A stretch of DNA of 64,000 bases from Spinacia oleracea (lineage: Eukaryota > Streptophyta > Magnoliopsida > Caryophyllales > Amaranthaceae). Under the pieces are notes generated by a model that made no database searches, was not told where the DNA came from, and worked only from the letters and a program-made list of their open reading frames with translations. Position 1 is the stretch's first letter; every line of letters starts with the position of its first letter. The stretch covers positions 143,809,861 to 143,873,860 of the forward strand of contig NC_079492.1 of NCBI RefSeq assembly GCF_020520425.1. The letters run 5' to 3'. A program made the position numbers and the translations under genes. Shown piece by piece: positions 46,785 to 57,064 of the stretch.

Positions 46785-47936
46785 GCAGAAGAATGTCCCC
46801 TGAAACCAGTAATCCAGAATTCTGGTAACAATATGTACTATGTAATATCTAGAATAAATAAATACCCTGCAAGCCCTAGGCTCTTGGCAGAGGTGTGCAG
46901 TTTGCTAATGGTCTGTTTGCTAAAGTTTTATTAATATAATGAAGATCCTGCAATTGTCATTCTAAGGCTTTAGGGAGTATTTTTCCAGTCCTTTATTGAG
47001 CAGAACTGCAGATGCCCCTTTGATCCTACAAATTAAACTAAAGGGGCGGAGGTTAATTGGAACAGCCCAGCGAGTCAACTAATCTTATATTTGTTAAAAA
47101 TGTTCAGAATTCGACCAAACAGTCTACTAAGCTATACTTGTGGTATGCACTAGGTAATATATGTTGCGGAGAAGTCATGGTGATTGGATTCCTATGGCCA
47201 TAAGGCCTCTCCTGACGCTAGATACTCCTGTAGGCTGTAGCAGGATATCGGATGGAAGGTGCAAAGTTGCAATCTACAGATCAAACTATCTCCGCTTATG
47301 CTACAACCTTCCCACTATCGTCCTACAAACCATGGGGGAAGGGAAAAGGGAATATCTTTGAAAAGTAAACCTGAAGCTTTATCCTTGTGCCAGAATAAGT
47401 TCTATGAAAATAATAGTATATGTAACCCTCAGCTAAAGCCCCCACTAAAATGGCCTGATCACCATACAGTATCATGTGCCATCTTCCACAAAAGTCAGAA
47501 ATTTGACAGAATCTAAAATGTGGCATGATTTAGACATGAATCCACTAGACGAGGCTAGCAATTTGAAATTCAGTCTCAATGAGCATAAGATTCAAAGAAT
47601 AAGGCACACAAAACTACAAAATATAATTCAACATAACTTACGCCATAACAAGTTCTCAAGATGAGTTTATTTGTTACTTGGTAACATTTTTATAGTTTAA
47701 TCCTATGCCTTACGTTCTACTTTCTACCAGGCAATATATCATGCCATCACCACACAAACTCTATCAGCGACTAAAAATTGGGCAGATCCTAAAACATGTT
47801 GACTATTTTATGTTTGGGATAGGGATTCGTCAGTAAAGGCAATACAATTTGAAATTCACTCTGTTTAAGCATAAGATTCTCAAACGATCTGGATTCAAGA
47901 AAGCAAAAAGAAGCTATTCTCTATAATTTTTTACCA
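46785..47936. other. Spacer G-H
   Basis: Duplicate of the F-G spacer in part (46970-47145; ATTCGTCAGTAAAGGC at about 46047 and 47827). The small open frames at 47161-47664 are not supported. Confidence 0.5.
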
Positions 47937-47945
47937 CTACATAAG
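47937..47945 (+). promoter_or_regulatory. Altered TATA box of gene H
   Basis: CTACATAAG where G has CTATATAAG, in the same TTACCACTA context. The T-to-C change may weaken the promoter. Confidence 0.55.
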
Positions 47946-48030
47946 CATACAGACTTTCTCTTACTTCCAGCATCGAGCTAAGCGAACCAAGCACCAATTC
48001 GTAAGGCTATACAACTAGCAACCAATCATC

Positions 48031-48519
48031 ATGGCCTACCGCTACCAGAACTCCTACGGGGCTGAGAACCAAGACTTGTCCTGCAACCCAATGGAAGGAT
48101 TGGGCCACAATGCCCACAACAGCTACAACTCAATGGGGGCCATGGGCCACAATGCCCACAACAACTACCATGGGTGTGAGAATGGTTTGGGTAGTAGCCA
48201 GATGGCTGGGTACTCCAGCTACGTCCATGCTAATCCAGGATATGGGCTAGGAAACCACCATCACCATGGACAGGACTACCACCACAACCACCATGGTGGT
48301 GGTGCATTGGCTTCCAACTATGTGGCGAACCAAGAGAATTGCCTTTACTCTGGGAATAACTCCTGTGACCAGAGGGTAATCTTTTAAATTGAATTCATTT
48401 TCAGATTTTCACTCAATCATAATATTACTCTCTACTTATAAGATTGTTTATGTGTGTTGTCCTAACATTAATTTGTTCTATGTCTTTTTTTCATTTTGGT
48501 TTTGCAGTATATGTTCTGA
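48031..48519 (+). CDS. Gene H, Gly/His-rich tandem-family protein
   Basis: Exon 1, 48031-48375; exon 2, 48508-48519 (Tyr-Met-Phe-stop); 118 aa. It is a recent duplicate of G: AYRYQNSYGAENQDLS, GCENGLGSSQMAGYSSYVH, GLGNHHHHGQDYHHNHHGGG and ALASNY are shared. Instead of the Gly-Met block it has two NSMGAMGHNAHNN-like units. The CDPCP motif is shortened to CDQR. The exon 2 frame gives a different terminal tripeptide from G's Phe-Phe. Confidence 0.78.
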
Positions 48520-49571
48520 GTCGGGGAATTTCCCGTGAAACCAGTAATCCAGATTCCAGAATTCTGGTACAATGTAATATCTAGAATAAATAAATACCCT
48601 GCAAGCCTAGGCTCTTGGCAGCGGTATGCAGTTTGCTAGTGGTCTGCTACATAATTGTACTGTGTCATCAACTCACTCGCTATTATGTCCTAATTACTCT
48701 CATTATATACAGAGTACTTCCTAGTTCCTATGTATGATTAATACAATTATGCTTTAGCTATTACGTGTATAAATATATAATTATGCTTAGCTGCACTGAT
48801 GATTGCTCCAATACTTGAACTAACTGAACTACATGCCCATTTCAATCCTCTTCGGCCCTTGCAAGTGCAATTCATCTTCCAAATGTCAAGAGACCGATTG
48901 AGCAAATATATTAGTAATTCGATTGTTAGCTGTTCGAAGAAAATAATACTTGGGATTTACAGTTGTATTGTACAAATGGAAAACACATTATATTCTTCAC
49001 TCCTTGCACTTGAAAAAATTTATACCTACTGAAAACGCTACATCACTAATACTAGTTACCCTCTTGCTCTTGCCAAGGCCAATAACAAGCTATCATACCT
49101 TTACTCTGGACAAGAAATTCTATCTGATACTCTTACTAAGGTCTAATCATTACCGTTATCATTGTGAGTTAAGCTTTCTGAAAACTAAAAACAAGATTTT
49201 GGAAACCAAAAAGTTTCAAGTTTTTAGTGGGTAGCGGTTTTTTCTTGTTTATAATGTGTAAATATCTTACTAATTAAACTAAACCCTAAAATTTTAAATT
49301 TTGTAATTAATATGACAAAATGCAACAATCATCTTTGGACTAAATATTTTATAACAATTTCAGAATTCAAAATCTTACTTGTGGTGTTCTTCCCAGAAGA
49401 TCAAAGTCAACAGAACTCAGCTACTTGTAGAAGAAGAAAGGCTACTTCTTCTGTAACTAACTGTTTATGCAAATCCAAACACATCCCTAACCTTAGTAAC
49501 CTATAAAAACACCCCTCTCCTTCATCTTCTTCCCCATCACGATTCATAAAAAATCCAATTTCATAACAACC
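48520..49571. other. Spacer H to beta-propeller gene
   Basis: 3' flank of H with AATAAATAAA at about 48589, then AT-rich DNA. CTATAAAAACACC at 49501 is the probable TATA region of the next gene. Confidence 0.5.
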
Positions 49572-50642
49572 ATGTCCATCTCCAACCTCCTCCTACTTTT
49601 CTCTCTCCTCCTGCCATTCATCGCTTCTGAAGCTCGAGATCTCCACACAATTAAATTCCGATCACCGGGACTTTACCCCGAAGGCTTAACTTACGATCCT
49701 TCCTCCCAACACTTCATCGTTGCATCGCTCCGTGGAAGCAACACCTTCCTCTCCGTCTCCGATGCCGGTGTCACCGAAACCCTAACCCAAATTTCCACAC
49801 AACTCCCTTTAAATTCAACAATTCTCGGGCTCTCCGTCGACCACCGCAATCGCCGTCTCCTCGCCGCCGTCAATTCCGAATCCAAACCTTTTCTCGCCTC
49901 CTTCCACCTCCACCGCTCCTCCCTCGACCTCCAATTCCTCTCTCCTCTTCCTTCCTCCGGTATCGCAAACGGCGTTGCTCTCGACCCCTTCGGAAACGCA
50001 TACGTCACTAACTCCGAGGAAGACTTCATCTGGAAAGTTGACCAAAACGGCACCGTCTCTGTCCTCTCAAAATCGCCTCTCTTCACACATTATCCAGTAG
50101 ATCGCACCTCACCGTACTCCTACAGTGGGCTCAACGGCGTCGTTTACGTGAACACTAAAGGCTACCTCCTTGTCGTCCAGTCAAACACCGGAAAAATGTT
50201 CAAAGTTGACACCGTTGACGGCACCACAAGAGCTGTTATCTTACCGGAAGACTTACAGTTAGCGGACGGTATAACCGTCAGAGATGACGGGGTCGTGGTG
50301 GTAGTTTCCATGAACAGCGCGTGGTACTTGAAGAGTGACGACAGCTGGGCCCAAGGGGTTGTAATTGACAAAATTGCCCTTGATAAAGAAGGGTATCCCA
50401 CGTCAGTGACAATTGGAGGTGGAGGGAGGGTATATGTGGTATATGGGTATGTTCAGGAGGCTATAAAGGGAAATTCGCAGGAGAGAGAATGGTTTAGGAT
50501 TGAGGAGATTCGGTCCAAGAGCGAGGAGGAAGAGAGTTGGTTGTGGCCATTTTTGCTGATTGGGCTGGGCTTGGCTTATTTTGCTTTTTGGAGATTGCAA
50601 ATGGGCCAACTTGTTAAGAATATGGATAGAAAACGTGTTTAG
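49572..50642 (+). CDS. SMP-30/NHL-type six-bladed beta-propeller protein (calcium-dependent phosphotriesterase superfamily)
   Basis: Single exon, 356 aa, higher GC than its surroundings. Residues 1-21 form a signal peptide (SNLLLLFSLLLPFIASEA). The propeller follows: SPGLYPEGLTYDP, FIVASLRG, ILGLSVDHRNRRLLAAV, GIANGVALDPFGNAYVTNS, YSGLNGVVYV, LLVVQSNTGKMFKVD, LADGITVRDDGVVVVV. These are the blade and acidic turn motifs of SMP-30/gluconolactonase and strictosidine-synthase-like proteins. A membrane segment near 324-341 (LWPFLLIGLGLAYFAFW) precedes a basic tail, suggesting a type I membrane protein facing the secretory lumen. The substrate is unknown for plant members. It is unrelated to the flanking tandem family. 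Confidence 0.88.
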   Translation: MSISNLLLLFSLLLPFIASEARDLHTIKFRSPGLYPEGLTYDPSSQHFIVASLRGSNTFLSVSDAGVTETLTQISTQLPLNSTILGLSVDHRNRRLLAAVNSESKPFLASFHLHRSSLDLQFLSPLPSSGIANGVALDPFGNAYVTNSEEDFIWKVDQNGTVSVLSKSPLFTHYPVDRTSPYSYSGLNGVVYVNTKGYLLVVQSNTGKMFKVDTVDGTTRAVILPEDLQLADGITVRDDGVVVVVSMNSAWYLKSDDSWAQGVVIDKIALDKEGYPTSVTIGGGGRVYVVYGYVQEAIKGNSQEREWFRIEEIRSKSEEEESWLWPFLLIGLGLAYFAFWRLQMGQLVKNMDRKRV

Positions 50643-52790
50643 GTTGGGCTCTTTTGTACTATTTATTTTTCAATTTTGTTTCTTTTATTTACGTTTTCTT
50701 TTTACATGTTTGACACTTTATTGCTCGATGTAGACGAATTTGATTTTAGATTTTGACATTTAATTAACTAAACTAGTTGTCATCGTGACTCCGTTTGTAA
50801 AATATTGAAATGTTTAACGTTTTTCTAACGCAAAAGATGAGTTTATGTTAACATATCATCAGAATTGTTCAAAGTCGCTTCCGAACCATCCATGATAGTA
50901 TATTAGAGCATGAACAATGGTGAGGTTACTAATGAACATAATAAATTTATATCTTTTCTATATCATCCTTTACATCACCTTACATTATCTTGAGTCACTA
51001 TTATAAGTCACCTTTTATATGTTTCTACAATGGTGAACATCCTCGTGACTCTCTCTCCTACATTTATCAATTTATATAAACTAAAGTGGGAGGAGTTGAG
51101 TAGAAAAATAAGCAAGCAGGTGACAAGTTTTAAATTTTCGTTGATGTTGGCTCGTGGGCCGAGCCTGTCAGTAACCCAACAGTCACTACAAGCAATTTAC
51201 TCGTCCCAAATAGGATGACGCACTCTTTTATGACTTGAAGTGCACTTCTATATGATGGGAATCAAAAAGTTTTTCAGTCACAAAGGGCAAGTCGACCAAT
51301 GATGTAGACATGATTCGATCTCAGGTCCTGAGTACCACCCTCAGGTATTTCATACAAGCTTCAAATTTTTCAATTACAAAAGACCATAATCGTCCTCATC
51401 TGTGACAAAATAAAATAGCCTCAACTGGTTTAACAGTGGGAAGTAGAAGCTTCTAACTAGTCGATCAACTTATAAATACTAGAGAATAAACGAGACGAAT
51501 GTTCCAGGATTTGAGTAGATTAATAGCTAGTCATATCTCTAAGCCTGTAAAGGCGGTTGATTTTGGAATTTGAAAGATTATGCTAACCACCTTAACAGGA
51601 AAGAAATTAGACACAGTTTAAGCAATAAAAATAAAACATGGCTGCAAAATTACTATCCTGATTGTCCCATCTAATCCAAGAGGCAAGAAATCATCCGTTT
51701 TCAGTTTCAGCAGCTTAGACATTCAGAAATGTGCAGATGCAGAAAAGAGCCAAACCTTAACCCACTATTGAGTTTCATCTCTACCAAGAAATAAAAACAA
51801 GGGATGTATAATTCTTGATGTGGCTGTCATTTTTGTGATCAACTAACCAACTGCTTGCATAAGCAAGGATACATCAGTTAATTTTCTCGAACTTTTAACT
51901 TCACAGATCAAGACAATGTCGAGAAACTCCAAATCTAAAACTGTACTACTCAAAATTTACATATGGCAACCTCAAGTACCTCAAAAATATCCTCCTAATA
52001 ATCCCCCACAAATCCCAAAATGTCCCTCTACAAGTCTCCAAAGCTAAAATACCCCCATAATATGCATTAATAGCACATCATTATATACTCTGCGCACTTA
52101 AAAAGTCGAAATCGATCTTGTTTCAAAATTGACTAATAACAAAAGCCAACTCTCGTGAACGATTAGAATATATCCCTCCTGATAAGAAAATGAGATACAA
52201 AAATTTGAAAGTTTTGAAGCCTGATTTTCTTTGCATAAATAATATCAATCACATGTTATTCCAGTTCCTAAAGTTGCACTATCTAGTGACGAATCTCCAA
52301 AAATACTTTACATTATCATTTGCATAAGAAGAAATAATGCCTTACATTTATTAGAAAAAGTGACAAAGGCTGTAAACTTTAAGAACTGATGCAGCAAAGC
52401 ACAAGAGGGAGAATATGTGCAAATCATGGGGCATTCAGGAAGATGAAAACATGAAAGAGAAACACATCACCTCGAGTCCTCAAGTGGTAGACGTCAAAAG
52501 AATCCAACTTGCAGAAAAATAACCATCTGATGTAAAAGTTTTGCATGCACCACCATGTTATTCAAATTCGGAGCTTGACAGATAGAAGAGCTAGTTTTAT
52601 GCCTTGTCCTGTAATTATTTAAATCATATGCAAAATAAAGAGGAAATAATTAGAAAATGGTCAAAATGGCATCGTTTTAATTGGAATGGAAAATAGAATC
52701 AATGCTGCTTCACTCCACTTCCGAAAAAAAGAAAAATACAGGACAAAACAGAGGGGAAGGAAAAATATTCAAAGGGGATTCTTCTGATTG
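50643..52790. other. Spacer, beta-propeller gene to gene I
   Basis: No gene is supported. The last 400 bp (GATGCAGCAAAGCACAAGAGGG, CCTCAAGTGGTAGA) match 55770-55900 before gene J. Confidence 0.5.
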
Positions 52791-52799
52791 CTATATAAG
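52791..52799 (+). promoter_or_regulatory. TATA box of gene I
   Basis: CTATATAAG in TTCTGATTGCTATATAAGAC; the same block precedes gene J at 56261. It excludes the upstream in-frame Met at 52788 as a start. Confidence 0.72.
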
Positions 52800-52901
52800 A
52801 CTGGATTGAAAACTCACTTTGATCATCAAGCTCAGCCAAAATTAAAAACCTCCTCCTATACACTAAAATCTCAAGAACCCACTGCCCAACTACCAGTCAT
52901 C

Positions 52902-53629
52902 ATGGCTTGCATGCAGATGTCCAGGAGCGAAGCTGAAAAGAAGATGAAGTGCAGCAATGTTTCTCAAGGTTGCAACTCGTCAGATCACAAGCAAGGGGTC
53001 CACAAAGCAGTTGGGTGTGCAACAAACCAAGTTGGGCACAACATGGCAGGCCACAATGGCCATGCCAACCATGTCTATACCCACCACGGCCATGCCAGCC
53101 ATGGCTCTGGCCACATAGGCCATGACAGCCATGGCTCTGGCCACATAGGCCATGTCAGCCATGGCTCTGGGCACCACGGACATGTCGGTCATAGTTCTGG
53201 GCACCACGGACATGTCGGTCATAGTTCCGGGCACCACGGACAAGTTGGTCATAGTTCTGGCAACCACGGCTGTGCCAACCATAGCTCTGGCCAACATGGC
53301 TCTGCCCATCATGGAATCAACCACCACAACTCTGGCCACCATGGCGCTACCCACCACCACTCTTCACACCATGCAAGCTGCGAAGAGAAGAAAGAAGAAT
53401 ACATAGTCTACAAATCAGGACATAATAAGAGTGAGAAGATTATCAAGAAGAAATCATCCAAGAAGTGTAGTGATGACAGCAGTGACAGCGAGAGTGACAA
53501 TGAAGGCCATGGGAAGGTAAGTATAGGATTAACCTGTCTCCAATATAATTCAAACATTTCTTAATCTTGATTTCTTATAGAATTAAAGGATGTACTTATT
53601 CTTTTTACTTATGCTTACAGAAGTGCTAA
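52902..53629 (+). CDS. Gene I, His-rich decapeptide-repeat protein with Lys/acidic-Ser tail
   Basis: Exon 1, 52902-53516; exon 2, 53621-53629 (Lys-Cys-stop); 207 aa. The start MACMQMSRSEAEKKMKC follows the TATA box by about 105 bp. Residues about 50-155 are decapeptide repeats of the type GHVGHSSGHH, 30-40% histidine. A charged tail follows: EEKKEEYIVYKSGHNKSEK, KKKSSKK and CSDDSSDSESDNEGHG, likely phosphorylatable by CK2-type kinases. There is no signal peptide. Zn, Ni or Cu binding is plausible from composition only. Donor is GTAAGT. Confidence 0.82.
53041..53360. repeat. Coding minisatellite of gene I
   Basis: 30-bp units such as TCTGGGCACCACGGACATGT, repeated in frame with alternating variants. 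The minus strand is therefore also open over this stretch, which explains spurious antisense frames. Confidence 0.85.
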
Positions 53630-54651
53630 ACAAAGAAGAACTCAGCGCTAGCACCAGCTAACACAAGATCAGAAACTGGAGATTACATGCTGCTGATAAA
53701 ATTACTATTGTGTTTTACATTATCGTATTTCATTAATAAGGCCCTACTACTAGCATAGCTGAGGCTCCATTTGAATGATTTTCCAATTTGTACTACAAGT
53801 GTTTTCTAATGAATTAATAGTGTATGTTATGCACTTCTATTAAAAGCTATTGCAGACTTTTCCAAGCAAATGTTTACCAATGAAACAAAAACTATGGAGA
53901 ATTATCATCAAACATGTAAAAAATGGGATCACTATCTAGATTCTCTATATAAAATTTATCACTTCCCTTAAACAATCTAATGGGATTGTTGAAGATTAGA
54001 GTATCAGCTAAAATTTTGCAAGTTGCAGTTACCTTTACTGTGTCTAGTTCACCAAACCCAAATATCATTACAGAATACAGAATATGAAATTTTTACCGAT
54101 ATGAGATGGCTTTCAAACAAGAGAGTAAGCAAAGAGAAAGAGAAATATATCATGCTGATATCCAGCCTCTCCGATTACAAATAAGATTTTAACCAAAACA
54201 ATGGCATTTATCGGGCAGTGCAGTTCCACAGTTAAAAGTTTAACAGTATCAATATTGGAAATTAGTTTGTCTTAAACGTTGAGGATTGGACTGACTATTT
54301 ATAGCCCTAATATACCTTAAATATTTAAAATGATTATCCATTATTATTATAGAGATACTTTGACTTAAAAAACAATTTGAATGGACTGCATAAGGAGAAT
54401 ACGGGTCTTTTTCAATTAGAATTATATTCATTAGGATCACGTTCAAATTTCAAGATATAAAGATAGGGTAAGTTAAATTCCAATCACAATAATTCAAATT
54501 TGTGTCGAAATCATTTCTTTTAATTTCAGATAGGTCTAATCCGATTCGAGTGAACAGATTGTTTGGGGATTATCAGTCTCGCTAGATTGAAACACCAAAC
54601 CCATGCTTGTGATGTCGAATCTAAGTTGAACTTTTGGACAACACTTGTAAC
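53630..54651. other. 3' flank of gene I and spacer
   Basis: AATAAGGCCC at about 53736 is a candidate polyadenylation region. No further gene. Confidence 0.45.
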
Positions 54652-55199
54652 TAGACATGTCAAAAATGGACCCGACCCGAAAATCGACCCGAACCCGACC
54701 CGAAAATACTGGGTCCTGAACAAGATTTTGTGACCCGTAACCCGATGTTATCCGAACCCGAGCAACCCGAAAAGTAATGGGTCAAAACCCGACCGAACCC
54801 GTTTTGGACCCGACCGATTGAAAATCATTGTATTTATAGTAATAAATGAGATTATGAGAAAATTTAAGCATAATAAACACGTTGTTTTTACTATTTTTGT
54901 GTGTAATATGATTTTAATTTGAATTATACGTCATTTTATGGTTGAGTTTGACTAAATATAAACTTGTGTAGGAAAATTTGTTAATTTGGGCCCATATTGT
55001 GTATTTTTAGCACCCAAATTAATGAAAATATAATGCGCGTTTTAAAATCTCTCAACCCGTTGGGTCGACCCGAACCCGAATGTTCTGGGTCTCGAACAAA
55101 CATTTGTAAACCCGAACCCGAAAGTGACCGACCCGATTCAACCCGAACCCGAAAATAATTTTTTACAACCCGACCCGACCGACCCGTTTGACAGGTCTA
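54652..55199. mobile_element. hAT-type nonautonomous element rich in ACCCGA words
   Basis: Termini TAGACATGTCAAA and TTTGACAGGTCTA are inverted, flanked by the 8-bp direct repeat CTTGTAAC (54644-54651, 55200-55207). Both ends carry clusters of GACCCGACCCGAACCCG. No transposase is present. It sits in the spacer between genes I and J. Confidence 0.9.
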
Positions 55200-55207
55200 C
55201 TTGTAAC

Positions 55208-56260
55208 CCTAAATCTAATATTGATAGAGATAGAAAAGGACGGGAGAGTACATCAATTTTACCATCTTCTCCCATTATCACCAAAATTCGACAATCAACT
55301 CACAGATCACACTACTAAAGGGGCATTAAATTAGACACTCTCAGTTTCAGGCTTTCAGCAAATAAAAACCACAGCTGCAGGATTCAGGAGGCATGAAATC
55401 TTCACTCTTCGTTACAGCAGCTTAAACAATGAGACATGCCCACACCGAGGAAAGACTCATGTCCCTATGCGTTTAACAGTTGTCATAAAAAACCTACTCA
55501 CATCATCACATGAACACTTAAAAATATCTCCCTTCCACTTAAAAAAGAAAATGAGAAAACTGTATGTAAGTTAAAGATAAAACCAGTTTCAATGCCTATT
55601 TTTCTATGCAGAAATCATGTAAATCAAACACTGTATTCCAGTTCCAAAAAGTGCACTATACAGTGAGGACTGAGGAGTATGACGAATCTCCAATAATAAT
55701 TACACGTTATCATCTGCAAAAGAAAATAAAATGCCTTACCTTTGTCAAAAGGGACAAAGACCATAAACTTTAGGAACTGATGCAGAGAAGCACGGGAGGG
55801 AGAATATCTGCAAAACATGGGCTGTCAGGAGGATGATAACATCAAAGAGAAGTACATCACCTAGACTCCTCGAGTGGTAGAGGACCTAGAGGTCAAAGGA
55901 TACAAATTGCAGAAAAATTACCATATGACAGTTTAGCATGTACCACCAAGCTATTCAAATTCAAAGTTTATAAAGAAGAGCGACCTGGCAAAGCCTGTCC
56001 TGTAATTTTCTCAAATCATACAAAACAAAACAGCAGATGAAAAACGATAGAAATGGTCACATATGGCACGTTTGAATTGGAATGCCAATGGAAAACAGAA
56101 TAAATGCCACTTTTCTCCACTTCAAAAAAATAGGGAAAACAAAACAAAAAGGAAAAGGAAGCAGATTCAAAGGTAATGTACTATAAGAACCTCACTACCA
56201 ACTACCAAGCATCCGGACACCAAGGGGAGGAGGGAGGGGGAGATGGGATTCTTCTAATTG
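55208..56260. other. Spacer before gene J
   Basis: From about 55700 it is a diverged copy of the gene I upstream region. No gene. Confidence 0.5.
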
Positions 56261-56269
56261 CTATATAAG
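56261..56269 (+). promoter_or_regulatory. TATA box of gene J
   Basis: CTATATAAG, 109 bp before the ATG at 56370. Confidence 0.7.
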
Positions 56270-56369
56270 ACAGCTTAGTTAACTCACATTGATCATCAAA
56301 CTTCAAGCTCGGCAAATAAACCTCCTTTGTACTAAAAGATCAAGTGCTCACAGTCCACTCACCATCATC

Positions 56370-57064
56370 ATGGCTTGCATGCAGATGTCCAGGAGCGAAG
56401 CTGAAAAGATGAAGTGCAACAACGGTTCTCAGGGTTATTACTCATCCGATTGCAAGCAAGAGGTGCACCAAGCAGCTGGATGTGCAGTGCCCCAAGCTGG
56501 GAACCACAACATTGGAGGCAGTGCTGGATGTGGGACTAACCAGGTTGGTCACAACATGGGAGGCAACCACTCTTCAGGCCACAATGGCCATGCCATCCAT
56601 AGCTCTGGCCACCATGGCCATGTCAGCCATAGTTCTGGCCACCAAGGGCATGCCAGCCATGTGAGCCACGGCTCTGGCCACCATGGCCATGCCAGCCATG
56701 TCTCTGGCCACCATGGCCATGCCAGCCATGTCTCTGGCCACCATGGTCATGCCAGCCATATCAGCCACGGCTCTGGCCACCAAGGCCATGCCAGCCACAG
56801 CTCTGGCCACCAAGGCCATGCCAGCCACAGCTCTGGCCATCAAGGCAATGTCAGTCACTGCTCTGGCCACCAAGGCCATGCCAGCCATGGCTCTGGCCAA
56901 CACGGCTGTGTCAACCACAGCTCTGGCCATCATGGAATCAACTATGGGAAGGCAAGTATTTCATTAACTTGTCTCAAACACAATTCAAAATTTTCTTAAC
57001 CTTGATTTTGAATAAAATGACAGGATATGCTTATTCTATTATCTCTTGCTTACAGAACTGCTAA
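56370..57064 (+). CDS. Gene J, His-rich decapeptide-repeat protein without the charged tail
   Basis: Exon 1, 56370-56951; exon 2, 57056-57064 (Asn-Cys-stop); 196 aa. The start MACMQMSRSEAEKMKCNN matches gene I. Residues about 65-190 are GHASHSSGHQ-type decapeptides, more numerous and more regular than in I. HHGIN is followed directly by YGK, so the Lys/acidic-Ser tail of I is deleted. The donor reads GCAAGT where I has GTAAGT at the same place, giving a GC-AG intron; the acceptor GCTTACAG is conserved. GC donors with otherwise strong consensus are usable. Confidence 0.8.
56565..56940. repeat. Coding minisatellite of gene J
   Basis: In-frame 30-bp units (for example CACCATGGCCATGCCAGCCA with TGTCTCTGGC), several nearly identical, showing recent unit duplication. 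Confidence 0.85.

Noticed and set aside
47161-47664. Overlapping small plus-strand frames between genes G and H
   Set aside because: They are not conserved in the duplicated F-G spacer and have no TATA box or domain.
49691-50086. Minus-strand frames inside the beta-propeller gene
   Set aside because: They lie within a single clear plus-strand coding exon.
52980-53406. Antisense and frame-shifted open frames over the His repeats (also 56574-56967)
   Set aside because: The 30-bp unit lacks stops in several frames, so these are mirror images of genes I and J.
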